NCBI RefSeq assembly: GCF_000424105.1
Contig: NZ_AUJG01000012.1
Span: 1 to 64,000, forward strand
DNA length: 64,000 nucleotides
Direction: 5' to 3'
Source: Lachnospira multipara ATCC 19207
GTDB lineage: Bacteria > Bacillota > Clostridia > Lachnospirales > Lachnospiraceae
Shown: positions 34,012 to 42,376 of the stretch, one piece after another
Position numbering within the stretch: position 1 is the first letter of the stretch
Layout: each line of letters opens with the position of its first letter
The notes under the pieces: model-generated
Seen by the model: the letters and a program-made list of their open reading frames with translations, nothing else
Databases searched by the model: none
Told to the model about the DNA's origin: nothing
Program-made: the position numbers and the translations under genes

Positions 34012-35829
34012 ATGTCAGAGAAGAATGAAACAAATGTAAGTATTTTAAATTCATTAGCTTTTAAGCTATCTGTTGTAGCTTTTATAATTGCTGGTGTATT
34101 AATCTCAGTGCAGATGTATTTTGCCATTACAAGTTCAAGAAATACTATGGAAGATACATATTACAAATATGCACAGAATCTGGCTGAAACAGCTGCGACT
34201 GCCCTAAATATTCAGATGGAAACGCTAGCACCTGAGTATGGTTTAGAAGCAAATGAAGAAGGTGCAGCAACAATTGAAGCCTACATTACAAAATGGGCTG
34301 AGACAAGTCCATCTGAGCATGCATCTACAATTGCAGAGCGTTTTGAGGATTCTCTAGGTTCTGTTTCCCTTGAGGGTATTGATACAAGTTATACTTACCT
34401 TTCAAGTCAAAATGCAATTATGGTTTATCATCCAGAGAAAGATAGAATTGGTACAGCTGTTACAAATGATGCTATTAATGCTATTTGTAAAAAGTTACAG
34501 GCAGGTGCTAGCACAAGCTCAATCGGTAATGGTGTTGTAACTTACACAGCTGATGGCTATAAGAAATTCGCAGGTTATGCCTTTACTAATGGTGGCAATA
34601 TCGTAGTTGTTCTTGGTGAATTTTCACAGGTAATGAAGCCTATTGATGATTTACAGAATTACCTATTAATCTTCTTAATCGTAGGTATTATTATTATGGC
34701 TATTATCCTTTATGTGGTTATTAGATTATTCCTTAACCCATTAAGAGTGGTAACTGAAAAACTTAATAAGACAGCAAGATTTGACTTTACAACAGATGAG
34801 AATGACAATAGTGAAAAGCTTGGCAAGCGTAAAGATGAAATTGGCGTAATTGCTAGAGCGGCCAATGAAATGATTGAGCATCTTACAAGTATTGTTGTTA
34901 ATATTAGCGATGCAGGTGAAAAGATTAATAGTAACGTTTTGGAGCTTCGTAATAGTACGGATGAGGTTAATAATAAATGTACCGATAACTCTGCAACTAG
35001 TGAAGAGCTTGCAGCAGCTATGCAGGAGACTTCTTCAACTGCTGAGACAATTGCTCAAAATGTTGTGGAGATGCAGGGCGAGGCAAAGAATATTGACAAG
35101 TTAGCAGACTCTGGCGTTGGCTTATCTGAAGAGATTATGGATAGAGCTGATAAGTTAAAGGTTAGCACAGATCAGGCTACTAATAAGACTAAGTCAATGT
35201 ACTCATCTGTTAAGGCTAAGGCAGATGAAGCTATTGAAAGCTCAAAAGCTGTGGATAAAGTAAATGAACTTACAGACACTATTATGGCTATTTCTTCACA
35301 GACTGGCTTGCTTGCATTAAATGCTTCTATTGAAGCTGCTAGAGCGGGTGAAGCTGGTAAGGGCTTTGCAGTTGTTGCTACAGAAATTGGTAGTCTTGCA
35401 GACCAGACAAGTGATGCAGTAGGAAACATCAATGGCATCATTGGTGATGTAAATAAGTCAGTTAATAAGATGAGCGAGTGCTTAGAAGAAATCAATGGCT
35501 TCCTTGAGCAGACAGTACTTAGTGACTATGCTCAATTTGCAGAAGTAAGTGGGCAGTACTACAGTGATGCTAATAGCTTTAAGGAGAGCATGATTGATAT
35601 TAAGAACTCTCTATCAGAGCTTGGTGGTTCTATCGATATGGTTACAGAATCTGTTTCAACGATTTCTACAACAGTTGAAGAGGCAGCAAGAGGCGTTACT
35701 GACATTGCTGAAAAGACAACTGAAATTGTTCAGGAAACAAGCGGCAACTTAAATATGGTTGACGAATGTGAAGGCTATGTTGAAGAGCTTGAGGAAATCG
35801 TTCATAGATTTAAGATTGACGAGCAGTAA
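34012..35829 (+). CDS. methyl-accepting chemotaxis protein
   Basis: A 605-residue membrane receptor. Transmembrane helix 1 is at ~17-38, an extracytoplasmic sensing domain at ~39-215 (with a dCache/sCache-like MVYHPEKDRIGT segment), helix 2 at ~218-242, then HAMP (NPLRVVTEKLNK ...). A long coiled-coil signalling domain follows, whose tip SSQTGLLALNASIEAARAGEAGKGFAVVATEI is fully conserved. It would signal to CheA/CheW, which are not in this window. AAGGGGG precedes the ATG. Confidence 0.95.
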   Translation: MSEKNETNVSILNSLAFKLSVVAFIIAGVLISVQMYFAITSSRNTMEDTYYKYAQNLAETAATALNIQMETLAPEYGLEANEEGAATIEAYITKWAETSPSEHASTIAERFEDSLGSVSLEGIDTSYTYLSSQNAIMVYHPEKDRIGTAVTNDAINAICKKLQAGASTSSIGNGVVTYTADGYKKFAGYAFTNGGNIVVVLGEFSQVMKPIDDLQNYLLIFLIVGIIIMAIILYVVIRLFLNPLRVVTEKLNKTARFDFTTDENDNSEKLGKRKDEIGVIARAANEMIEHLTSIVVNISDAGEKINSNVLELRNSTDEVNNKCTDNSATSEELAAAMQETSSTAETIAQNVVEMQGEAKNIDKLADSGVGLSEEIMDRADKLKVSTDQATNKTKSMYSSVKAKADEAIESSKAVDKVNELTDTIMAISSQTGLLALNASIEAARAGEAGKGFAVVATEIGSLADQTSDAVGNINGIIGDVNKSVNKMSECLEEINGFLEQTVLSDYAQFAEVSGQYYSDANSFKESMIDIKNSLSELGGSIDMVTESVSTISTTVEEAARGVTDIAEKTTEIVQETSGNLNMVDECEGYVEELEEIVHRFKIDEQ

Positions 35830-35876
35830 AATTTATCAAAAAAATGAATACTGTTTTGTAATTGAAAATAATTAAT

Positions 35877-35914
35877 CAAAAGACCCATATTTTACAAATG
35901 TGGGTCTTTTTTTT
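35877..35914 (+). terminator. intrinsic terminator of the chemoreceptor gene
   Basis: AAAAGACCCATATT pairs with AATGTGGGTCTTTT around TTACA, and eight T follow. Confidence 0.92.
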
Positions 35915-36013
35915 AGACCTCATTTAAGATAAAATATTGCTTAGCTATAAATTTTGAATACCAAGTAGATAATATATAGAGATACATTTTCAAAAAGAAA
36001 AGGATAGGAAATT

Positions 36014-36544
36014 ATGAGTAAGAAGTTATTAGATAAGATTTATAAAGGCCATAAGTTACAGGATAAATATGGCAAGGAGTTTTATGAGGAGGCTAAGGAA
36101 ATTTTAGAGCATCCAATCGTTTTACAGATGAAGCAGTTTAATCATCACAGTCAGACAAGTTGCTATCAGCACTGCGTACATGTGGCTTATTATTGTTACA
36201 AGCTGGCGAAGATTCTTGGTTGGGATGAGAAGGCTTTAATGAAGGGCGGATTGCTTCACGATTTATTCCTTTATGACTGGCATGATTACACACCGGGAAA
36301 GAATGAAAGATTACACGGTTTTGAGCATCCCAATAAGGCTCTTTATAATGCTCATAAGTATTTTAAGCTTACAAGAAAAGAAGGGGATATTATTGTAAAG
36401 CACATGTTCCCACTTACTTTAACTCTTCCTACTTACAAGGAAAGTTACGTAATTATTATGGTGGATAAATTTGTTACCTCTTGCGAAGTTTTAGATAGAT
36501 TCTTTAAAACTAAAAAAAGAATACTTAACCAGAAAGCTAGATAA
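36014..36544 (+). CDS. HD-domain phosphohydrolase-like protein
   Basis: A 176-residue protein. It shows the His from SCYQHCVHVAYYCYKLAK, the HD doublet in GGLLHDLFLYDWH (~82-94), a further His in HGFEHPNKAL and a late Asp in VDKF, consistent with a metal-binding HD fold. The substrate is unknown; nucleotides are usual for this group. AGGAAAT lies upstream of the ATG. It stands apart from its neighbours. Confidence 0.82.
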   Translation: MSKKLLDKIYKGHKLQDKYGKEFYEEAKEILEHPIVLQMKQFNHHSQTSCYQHCVHVAYYCYKLAKILGWDEKALMKGGLLHDLFLYDWHDYTPGKNERLHGFEHPNKALYNAHKYFKLTRKEGDIIVKHMFPLTLTLPTYKESYVIIMVDKFVTSCEVLDRFFKTKKRILNQKAR

Positions 36545-36675
36545 TACTGAACTTTTTGGATACAGGAAACTTAAATTATCTTTACGGGTATATTAATTCA
36601 TGTTATAATATTTTACATTGTGATATATTAAAATATTTTCACAACTATAAAATAAAAATATTGGAGGATTACAAT

Positions 36676-37509
36676 ATGAAATTTTGTCCAAATTGCGGCA
36701 AGCAGCTTCAGGATAACGAAGTTTGTACATGCCAGCAGACATCAAATGTAGCTCAGGGACAAGCACAGACAGCTAATGCAGGTCAGGCTCAGTTCAATCA
36801 GGCACAGTTTAATCAGGGTCAGCCACAGTACCAAGGTCAGCCACAATACCAGGGTCAGCCACAATACCAGCAGCCACAGTATCAGGCTCCAAAGCCAATG
36901 AACCCAGCTGTTGCAGCAGTACTTGCATTCTTTACACAGGTATTTACAAAGCCTTTCGATGCAGTTGTTAATTATCTTCGTTCAAACTCAGTAGCTGCAG
37001 CATACATCATGCTTACAGTATCTGTTGTATTATGCTTTATTAATAACATTTTAAGTGAATTAGAATCAGTTATTGCTTATAGCACTCCTTTTTACAATCG
37101 TGAATTCCAGTGGGCTACAGTAGGTAGAAACTCTGGTATTGATTTACTTCAGATTTATGCTTATGCTTCACTTGCAGCATTAGTTTTTGTACTACTTACA
37201 AACTATTTTGATAAGAAGAACAACAATAGAATCAGCTTTACACAGGGTATTTTATTATTCTCAATTGCTGGTATTATCTCAGATCTTATCGGTGTTTGTG
37301 CTAACTTAATTGACTTAATCAATGTTGAGTTCTTTACAAAACTTGCAAGCTTAGTTAATAAGTTCTCTTATGGTTTTGAAATTATCGTTGTTGTAACACT
37401 TGCAACACTCCTTGTTAAGGATAAGAACAAGTTACCACTTGTTTATGCATTAGCAGCAACAGCAGGTGCATTTGCATCAATGATCATCAACATTTTATTT
37501 ACATTATAA
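36676..37509 (+). CDS. zinc-ribbon membrane protein with a Gln-rich repeat linker
   Basis: A 277-residue protein. It opens with a zinc ribbon (MKFCPNCGKQLQDNEVCTC), continues with a Gln/Pro/Tyr linker containing the repeat GQPQYQ at ~46-70, and ends with about five hydrophobic segments. The start at 36676 has TTGGAGG upstream; 40 extra in-frame residues before it have no ribosome site and are not like the family. The function is unknown; such zinc-ribbon plus membrane proteins are common in Clostridia. Confidence 0.8.
   Translation: MKFCPNCGKQLQDNEVCTCQQTSNVAQGQAQTANAGQAQFNQAQFNQGQPQYQGQPQYQGQPQYQQPQYQAPKPMNPAVAAVLAFFTQVFTKPFDAVVNYLRSNSVAAAYIMLTVSVVLCFINNILSELESVIAYSTPFYNREFQWATVGRNSGIDLLQIYAYASLAALVFVLLTNYFDKKNNNRISFTQGILLFSIAGIISDLIGVCANLIDLINVEFFTKLASLVNKFSYGFEIIVVVTLATLLVKDKNKLPLVYALAATAGAFASMIINILFTL
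36817..36885 (+). repeat. 18-bp tandem repeat inside the zinc-ribbon gene
   Basis: Three near-identical units of GGTCAGCCACARTACCAR (36817-36870) and a partial fourth, encoding the GQPQYQ repeats of the linker. Confidence 0.9.
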
Positions 37510-37536
37510 GATGACTAGAATTTAATAGTGAATTTA

Positions 37537-37566
37537 GGCGAGACCCCAGTGGTCTCGCTTTTTTTA
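37537..37566 (+). terminator. intrinsic terminator
   Basis: GGCGAGACC pairs with GGTCTCGCT around CCAGT, followed by seven T. Confidence 0.93.
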
Positions 37567-37651
37567 TGGATTTATTATATAATGACAAAAGATGGGGTGA
37601 AGAGGGCTTATGTAAGCCCATAAAAAGATTTATGTCTTTAGGAGGTTTAAG

Positions 37652-38329
37652 ATGACATATTTAGACAGCGAACAAAACAAACAATTTTTAGGGAACGGCA
37701 GGGAGAATGCTAAAGGTGAAAGCCTAGAAACATTTTTAAATAATTATGATCCAACTAAGTATCAAAGTCCTTGTAATACGGTGGACACTTTGGTTTTTAC
37801 TTATATTGAAGAAGATGGACATAAGAAAATCAACAGATTGCTTCTTATTAAGCGCGGCAATCATCCAAGTATTGGTATGTGGGCTCTTCCAGGCGGCTTT
37901 GTAGATTTTAAGGAAGACTTAAAGGCAGCAGCTATTAGAGAATTAAAGGAAGAGACAGGAATTAGTGATATCGACGCAATTCAGCTTAAATCCTATGGAA
38001 AGTATGATAGAGATCCAAGAACAAGAATTATTACAACAGCCTTTGTTACTTTGATTCCAGAAGGTTCTCAGAAGGCTGAGGCAGACGATGATGCCAGTGA
38101 TGCAGCATGGTTTGATATTAATTTAGTGGATATTTCTGAAAATGTTACAAGACTTACTTTAACTTCAAAGGAAAAGGAAGAAGTCATTGCAGCAGATATT
38201 GAAAAGGCTTATGTAAATATAGCTGGAATTGTGGGAAAAGAATATAAGACGATTGAAAAAATCGGACTTGCAGCAGATCATGGGGAAATTATTTTAGAGG
38301 CCTATGAGATGATTAAATCTGCACTATAA
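37652..38329 (+). CDS. Nudix hydrolase
   Basis: A 225-residue hydrolase. The Nudix box GFVDFKEDLKAAAIRELKEETGI is complete (Gly, Glu, RE and EExG positions all present). The flanking sequence LLIKRGNHPSIGMWALPGG and YGKYDRDPRTRIITTAFV is typical of the ADP-ribose pyrophosphatase or NrtR-like Nudix branch. No C-terminal winged helix is evident. TTAGGAGG precedes the ATG. The next gene follows after 25 bp and is likely co-transcribed. Confidence 0.92.
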   Translation: MTYLDSEQNKQFLGNGRENAKGESLETFLNNYDPTKYQSPCNTVDTLVFTYIEEDGHKKINRLLLIKRGNHPSIGMWALPGGFVDFKEDLKAAAIRELKEETGISDIDAIQLKSYGKYDRDPRTRIITTAFVTLIPEGSQKAEADDDASDAAWFDINLVDISENVTRLTLTSKEKEEVIAADIEKAYVNIAGIVGKEYKTIEKIGLAADHGEIILEAYEMIKSAL

Positions 38330-38354
38330 TACATTTTATTTTGAGGTATTAGAT

Positions 38355-38921
38355 ATGAAAAAACAGACATGGAGAGCAGGAAATATGTTATATCCTGTGC
38401 CTGCAGTAATGGTTTCTTGTAAGAGAGGAAATGAAAAACCTAATATTATTACAGTAGCTTGGGCAGGAACTGTATGTTCAGACCCAGCTATGGTTTCAAT
38501 TTCTGTTAGAAAATCAAGATATAGCCATGACATCATTAAGGAAAGTGGCGAATTTGTGGTAAATCTTACAACTAAGAAGCTAGCTAGAGCTACAGATTTT
38601 TGTGGAGTACGTTCTGGTAGAGACATGGATAAGTTTAAGGAAATGCATCTTACAGAATATAAGTCTACACAGATTAAGGTACCAGGCATTATGGAAAGTC
38701 CTGTAAACATTGAGTGTAAGCTTAAGCAGGTGATTGAGCTTGGTACTCATGACATGTTCTTAGCAGAAGTAGTAGCGGTAAATGTTAACGAAGATTTGCT
38801 TGATGAAAAGGGAACTCTTCACTTAGAAAAGGCTGAGCTTATTGCCTATGCACACGGTCAGTATTATGGTTTAGGCCAGCATATTGGTAAGTTTGGCTAT
38901 TCTGTAAAAAAGAAGAAATAA
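38355..38921 (+). CDS. flavin reductase-like (flavoredoxin-type) FMN-binding protein
   Basis: A 188-residue flavoprotein. The family segments are NIITVAWAGTVCSDPAMVSISVRKSRYSHDII and GEFVVNLTT, then FCGVRSGRDMDKF. These belong to the FMN-binding split-barrel flavin reductase family that uses NAD(P)H or works as an electron carrier in anaerobes. The electron partner is unknown. GAGG precedes the ATG. Confidence 0.9.
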   Translation: MKKQTWRAGNMLYPVPAVMVSCKRGNEKPNIITVAWAGTVCSDPAMVSISVRKSRYSHDIIKESGEFVVNLTTKKLARATDFCGVRSGRDMDKFKEMHLTEYKSTQIKVPGIMESPVNIECKLKQVIELGTHDMFLAEVVAVNVNEDLLDEKGTLHLEKAELIAYAHGQYYGLGQHIGKFGYSVKKKK

Positions 38922-38931
38922 TTACATAGAG

Positions 38932-38960
38932 TTTACATTTTCGGGCTTTTTTGGTAATAT
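38932..38960 (+). promoter_or_regulatory. sigma-A promoter for the LysM/M23-like gene
   Basis: TTTACA (38932-38937), a 17-bp spacer and TAATAT (38955-38960). Confidence 0.6.
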
Positions 38961-39020
38961 TTAATTTGTTACAAAAATATTACATTTTTATGTATTTGAT
39001 TTAGAGGTAGGATTACAGTT

Positions 39021-40556
39021 ATGCATATAACTAGATATGGAAGAGGAATCAAGAAGGCAGCTATTATTATTACAGCACTTACAGGATTCATAGTTGCATT
39101 TTCAATTCCTTTTTATACAAAAAGTATGCTTGACACTAAAGTAGGATATTATTCAATTTCCATTAATGGAGTTACAGTAGGGGCTGCTAACTCAGTAAAC
39201 GATGTTAATGAGGCTTTAGCCAATGCAAGAAAGAAGCTTTCAGCTCAGTATAGTAGTGATGTTTATATGAATCCTGATATTGAGATTGTAGAGGAAACTA
39301 GAGCGATTGCTAATAGATCAAGCGTAGATGAATTAAGCGATGATATATATAGTTATCTTTTTGATAACGTCTTAGAGGTAGAGAGAAATTTCGATTATAC
39401 ATTAAGAGTAGATGATTACACAGTTACACTTTCAAGTTTAGAAGAAGTAGAGGATGTACTTAATCAGATAGTAGAACAGTACGACACTCTTTCACAATAT
39501 AAGGTTACAATCGCATCTTCAGAAAAGATTGATAGCGGATATGTAGTTAACCTAGAGAAGAAATCAGAGTCAAATCAGTCAAGTGATATTGTTGCCGCAG
39601 CTATTGGTGGCGACGGAACAACCGTTAATGAAGCAACAGACGTTACTAATGGCGGTATTACAGCAATTGAATTTAAGGAAAATGTATCTATTATTGCAGT
39701 TCCAGAAGGAATTGAAGCTACAGCTTCTGTAGAGGATGCGTTAAGCCAGTTAACAGAAGAAAAGACAGTTAATGAAAGCTATATTGTAGCTGAAGATGAA
39801 GATCTAGAATTTATTGCAAGTAAATACGGGGTTACAGTGGATGACTTAGTTAAATTAAACCCATTAATTAATGCTAATACAATATTAGTTGAGGGTGACA
39901 TTATTACAGTTCCAGCTAAGGAGACAATCCTTACTGTAGTAACAACTAAGCAGTTATCTTTCCAACAGGAATATGATGTAAGCCCAGAATATACAGATGA
40001 CGATAGCTTATCAAAGTATAATAATGTTGTTACAAGTGAGGGAACAACAGGCCAGAGATACACTGAAGCCAATATTGTTTACTACAACAACACAGAGATG
40101 ACAAGATCTTATGTGACAGTTGGCATGTATGTTACAACAGAGGCTACACCAGCTAGTATTTCTGTTGGTACTTTATCATCATCAAGCTTTACAAGACCAC
40201 TTGCCACATCCGTTGGAACTTATAAGTCAGGCTTATTTGATGATGGTTCTTTAAATGGAGTTATTTGGAGCGTTGATAGCGGCACGAATGTATTAGCAGC
40301 TAATGACGGTACAGTAACAAAGGCTAGATGGTATTCAGACTATGGTTACGTAGTTGAGATTAAGCATAGTGATGGAACAATTACAAGATATGGTTATTTA
40401 TCAGAGCTTAATGTTTCTGAAGGAGATACAGTAACTAAGGGTAGTGTAATTGCTAAGACAGGTAATAGTGGAGCAGCAAGTGATAATGAACTTCTATTTG
40501 AAATATGGAAGAGCGGAGTTTCATTAAATCCATTAGATTACGTTAATAAAAATTAA
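39021..40556 (+). CDS. envelope protein with LysM, G5-like and degenerate M23 (LytM) domains
   Basis: A 511-residue protein anchored by an N-terminal helix (~12-30). A long extracellular region follows, with a LysM domain near 255-297 (YIVAEDEDLEFIASKYGVTVDDLVKLN) and a G5-like stretch (KETILTVVTTKQLSFQQEYDV). The C-terminal LytM fold (~400-511) retains the shape but not the zinc ligands. The usual HxxxD is replaced (GVIWSVDSG), the YxHL motif is YGYL and HLHF is ELLF. It is thus probably a catalytically inactive peptidoglycan-binding or regulatory protein like EnvC/NlpD-type activators. It lies near murA. Confidence 0.85.
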   Translation: MHITRYGRGIKKAAIIITALTGFIVAFSIPFYTKSMLDTKVGYYSISINGVTVGAANSVNDVNEALANARKKLSAQYSSDVYMNPDIEIVEETRAIANRSSVDELSDDIYSYLFDNVLEVERNFDYTLRVDDYTVTLSSLEEVEDVLNQIVEQYDTLSQYKVTIASSEKIDSGYVVNLEKKSESNQSSDIVAAAIGGDGTTVNEATDVTNGGITAIEFKENVSIIAVPEGIEATASVEDALSQLTEEKTVNESYIVAEDEDLEFIASKYGVTVDDLVKLNPLINANTILVEGDIITVPAKETILTVVTTKQLSFQQEYDVSPEYTDDDSLSKYNNVVTSEGTTGQRYTEANIVYYNNTEMTRSYVTVGMYVTTEATPASISVGTLSSSSFTRPLATSVGTYKSGLFDDGSLNGVIWSVDSGTNVLAANDGTVTKARWYSDYGYVVEIKHSDGTITRYGYLSELNVSEGDTVTKGSVIAKTGNSGAASDNELLFEIWKSGVSLNPLDYVNKN

Positions 40557-40571
40557 ATATGACATCAGGTT

Positions 40572-40613
40572 AAAGCGTGAAGTTACAAGCTTTTGTAGTT
40601 TCACGCTTTTTTA
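40572..40613 (+). terminator. intrinsic terminator
   Basis: AAAGCGTGAAGTTACAA pairs with TTGTAGTTTCACGCTTT, followed by TTT. Confidence 0.88.
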
Positions 40614-40630
40614 AAGTGGAGGTGCTAACC

Positions 40631-40658
40631 TTTACAAAATTAATTCTTGTGATATAAT
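40631..40658 (+). promoter_or_regulatory. sigma-A promoter for murA
   Basis: TTTACA (40631-40636), a 16-bp spacer and TATAAT (40653-40658). Confidence 0.7.
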
Positions 40659-40737
40659 TCTTTAGGATTATTAAAAAGATAATTTGATATGTAACTAGGG
40701 ATTGAAGGCAAAGGCCAAGAAATAAAGAGGTTTATAA

Positions 40738-42033
40738 ATGGAACAGTTTGTTGTTAAAGGTGGATCACCACTAAATGGTAGTGTGTCTATTGGTGGTGCT
40801 AAGAATGCAGCTCTTGGAATTTTAGCTGCAGCAATTATGAGTGATGAGACAGTTACAATAGAGAACGTACCTAATGTTAGAGATACAAGAGTACTTTTAC
40901 AGGCAATTCAGGGGATTGGTGCAAAGGTTAAATATTTAGATAACAATACAGTAGAAATTAATGGCTCAACTATTAATGATGTAGTTGTAGATTATGATTA
41001 TATTAAGAAGATTAGAGCTTCTTATTACTTACTTGGAGCATTACTTGGAAAGAAGCATGAGTCTAATGTTGCACTTCCAGGTGGCTGTAATATTGGTTCA
41101 AGACCTATTGATCAGCATTTAAAGGGCTTTAGAGCACTTGGTGCTAAGGACGATATTGATAAGGGTATGGTTCATGTTAAGGCTGAGCACTTAGTAGGAG
41201 CTCATATTTATTTTGACGTGGTTACAGTAGGTGCCACAATTAATCTTATGATGGCTGCTTGTATGGCAGAGGGTTCTACAATTTTAGAGAACGCTGCTAA
41301 GGAGCCACACGTAGTTGATGTTGCCAACTTCTTAAACGCTATGGGCGCTAATATTAAGGGTGCTGGTACTGATGTAATTAGAATTAAGGGTGTTGAAAGC
41401 TTACACGGCTGCACATACTCTATTATTCCAGATCAGATTGAAGCTGGTACATTTATGATGGCAGCAGCTACAACACATGGTGATATTACAGTTTGTGATG
41501 TTATTCCTAAGCATTTAGAGTCTATTTCAGCTAAGTTACTTGAAATGGGCTGTACAATTATAGAAGGTGATGACTCAGTTAGAGTTATTGCTACAGATAG
41601 AACACTTAAGGCTACTAATGTTAAGACATTACCATATCCAGGCTTCCCAACAGATATGCAGCCACAGATGGCAATTGCATTAGCTGTTGCAGAAGGTAAC
41701 AGTATGGTAACTGAAAGCATTTTCGAGAACAGATTTAAGTACGTTGATGAATTAGCTAGAATGGGTGCTAAGATTAAGGTTGAAGGCAACACAGCTTACA
41801 TCGAAGGTATTGAGAAGTTCTCTGGTGCAGATGTTAGTGCTCCTGATTTAAGAGCTGGTGCAGCACTTGTAGTAGCTGCTTTATCAGCAGATGGTTTCTC
41901 AGTAATTGATGATATTGAATATATTCAGAGAGGTTATGAGAGCTTCGAGAAGAAGTTAACTAGCCTTGGTGGTAATATTGAGAAAGTTGATAACGAGAGA
42001 GATTTACAGAAATTTAAGCTAAAAATTGGATAA
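40738..42033 (+). CDS. murA: UDP-N-acetylglucosamine 1-carboxyvinyltransferase
   Basis: A 431-residue cytosolic enzyme for the first committed step of peptidoglycan synthesis (enolpyruvyl transfer to UDP-GlcNAc). GGAKNAAL carries the conserved Lys22-Asn23. Catalytic Cys117 is in LPGGCNIGSRP, the fosfomycin target, so the protein should be fosfomycin-sensitive. TDMQPQM and the ENRFKYVDEL segment are present. Gram-positives often have two MurA forms; which one this is cannot be told here. The ribosome site is weak (AAAGAGG). Confidence 0.96.
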   Translation: MEQFVVKGGSPLNGSVSIGGAKNAALGILAAAIMSDETVTIENVPNVRDTRVLLQAIQGIGAKVKYLDNNTVEINGSTINDVVVDYDYIKKIRASYYLLGALLGKKHESNVALPGGCNIGSRPIDQHLKGFRALGAKDDIDKGMVHVKAEHLVGAHIYFDVVTVGATINLMMAACMAEGSTILENAAKEPHVVDVANFLNAMGANIKGAGTDVIRIKGVESLHGCTYSIIPDQIEAGTFMMAAATTHGDITVCDVIPKHLESISAKLLEMGCTIIEGDDSVRVIATDRTLKATNVKTLPYPGFPTDMQPQMAIALAVAEGNSMVTESIFENRFKYVDELARMGAKIKVEGNTAYIEGIEKFSGADVSAPDLRAGAALVVAALSADGFSVIDDIEYIQRGYESFEKKLTSLGGNIEKVDNERDLQKFKLKIG

Positions 42034-42098
42034 AATTCATTTTTTGCCAGTAATTAATGTGATAGTATAGTTATATCAACTTATAAGGAGTGGAAGAT

Positions 42099-42311
42099 AT
42101 GGAGAAGAAGGTTACACAGGATATGATTATCGCTGATATCATTGCCCAGAATCCATTAGCAGTTGATGCTTTAATGGAATGCGGTATGGGTTGTATTACA
42201 TGCCCAGCTTCACAGGGTGAATCTTTAGCAGAAGCTAGTCAGGTTCATGGCTTAGATCCAGAGGACGTTGAGGCTTATGTTAATCGTTATTTAGAATTAG
42301 TTCAGCCATAA
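42099..42311 (+). CDS. DUF1858-domain small protein
   Basis: A 70-residue protein. The sequence IIADIIAQNPLAVDALMECGMGCITCPASQGESLAEA matches the DUF1858 domain, with Cys residues in CGMGCITC that may bind an Fe-S cluster or act in redox; the domain is common beside hybrid-cluster and other redox proteins. The ATG at 42099 is chosen because AAGGAG lies nine bases upstream; the in-frame GTG at 42090 would overlap that site. Confidence 0.88.
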   Translation: MEKKVTQDMIIADIIAQNPLAVDALMECGMGCITCPASQGESLAEASQVHGLDPEDVEAYVNRYLELVQP

Positions 42312-42330
42312 TTAATACATGAGTGAATTT

Positions 42331-42364
42331 AGAGTGTTGCCCATAAGGGTGGCACTCTTTTTTT
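42331..42364 (+). terminator. intrinsic terminator
   Basis: AGAGTGTTGCCC pairs with GGGTGGCACTCT around ATAA, followed by seven T. Confidence 0.92.
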
Positions 42365-42376
42365 GAAAGGAATTCT

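Noticed and set aside
36556-36675. 40-residue extension of the zinc-ribbon protein
   Set aside because: There is no ribosome site, and the strong GGAGG lies just before the Met at 36676 that begins the zinc ribbon.
36817-36885. CRISPR-like repeats
   Set aside because: The 18-bp units are contiguous without spacers and encode an in-frame Gln-rich linker.
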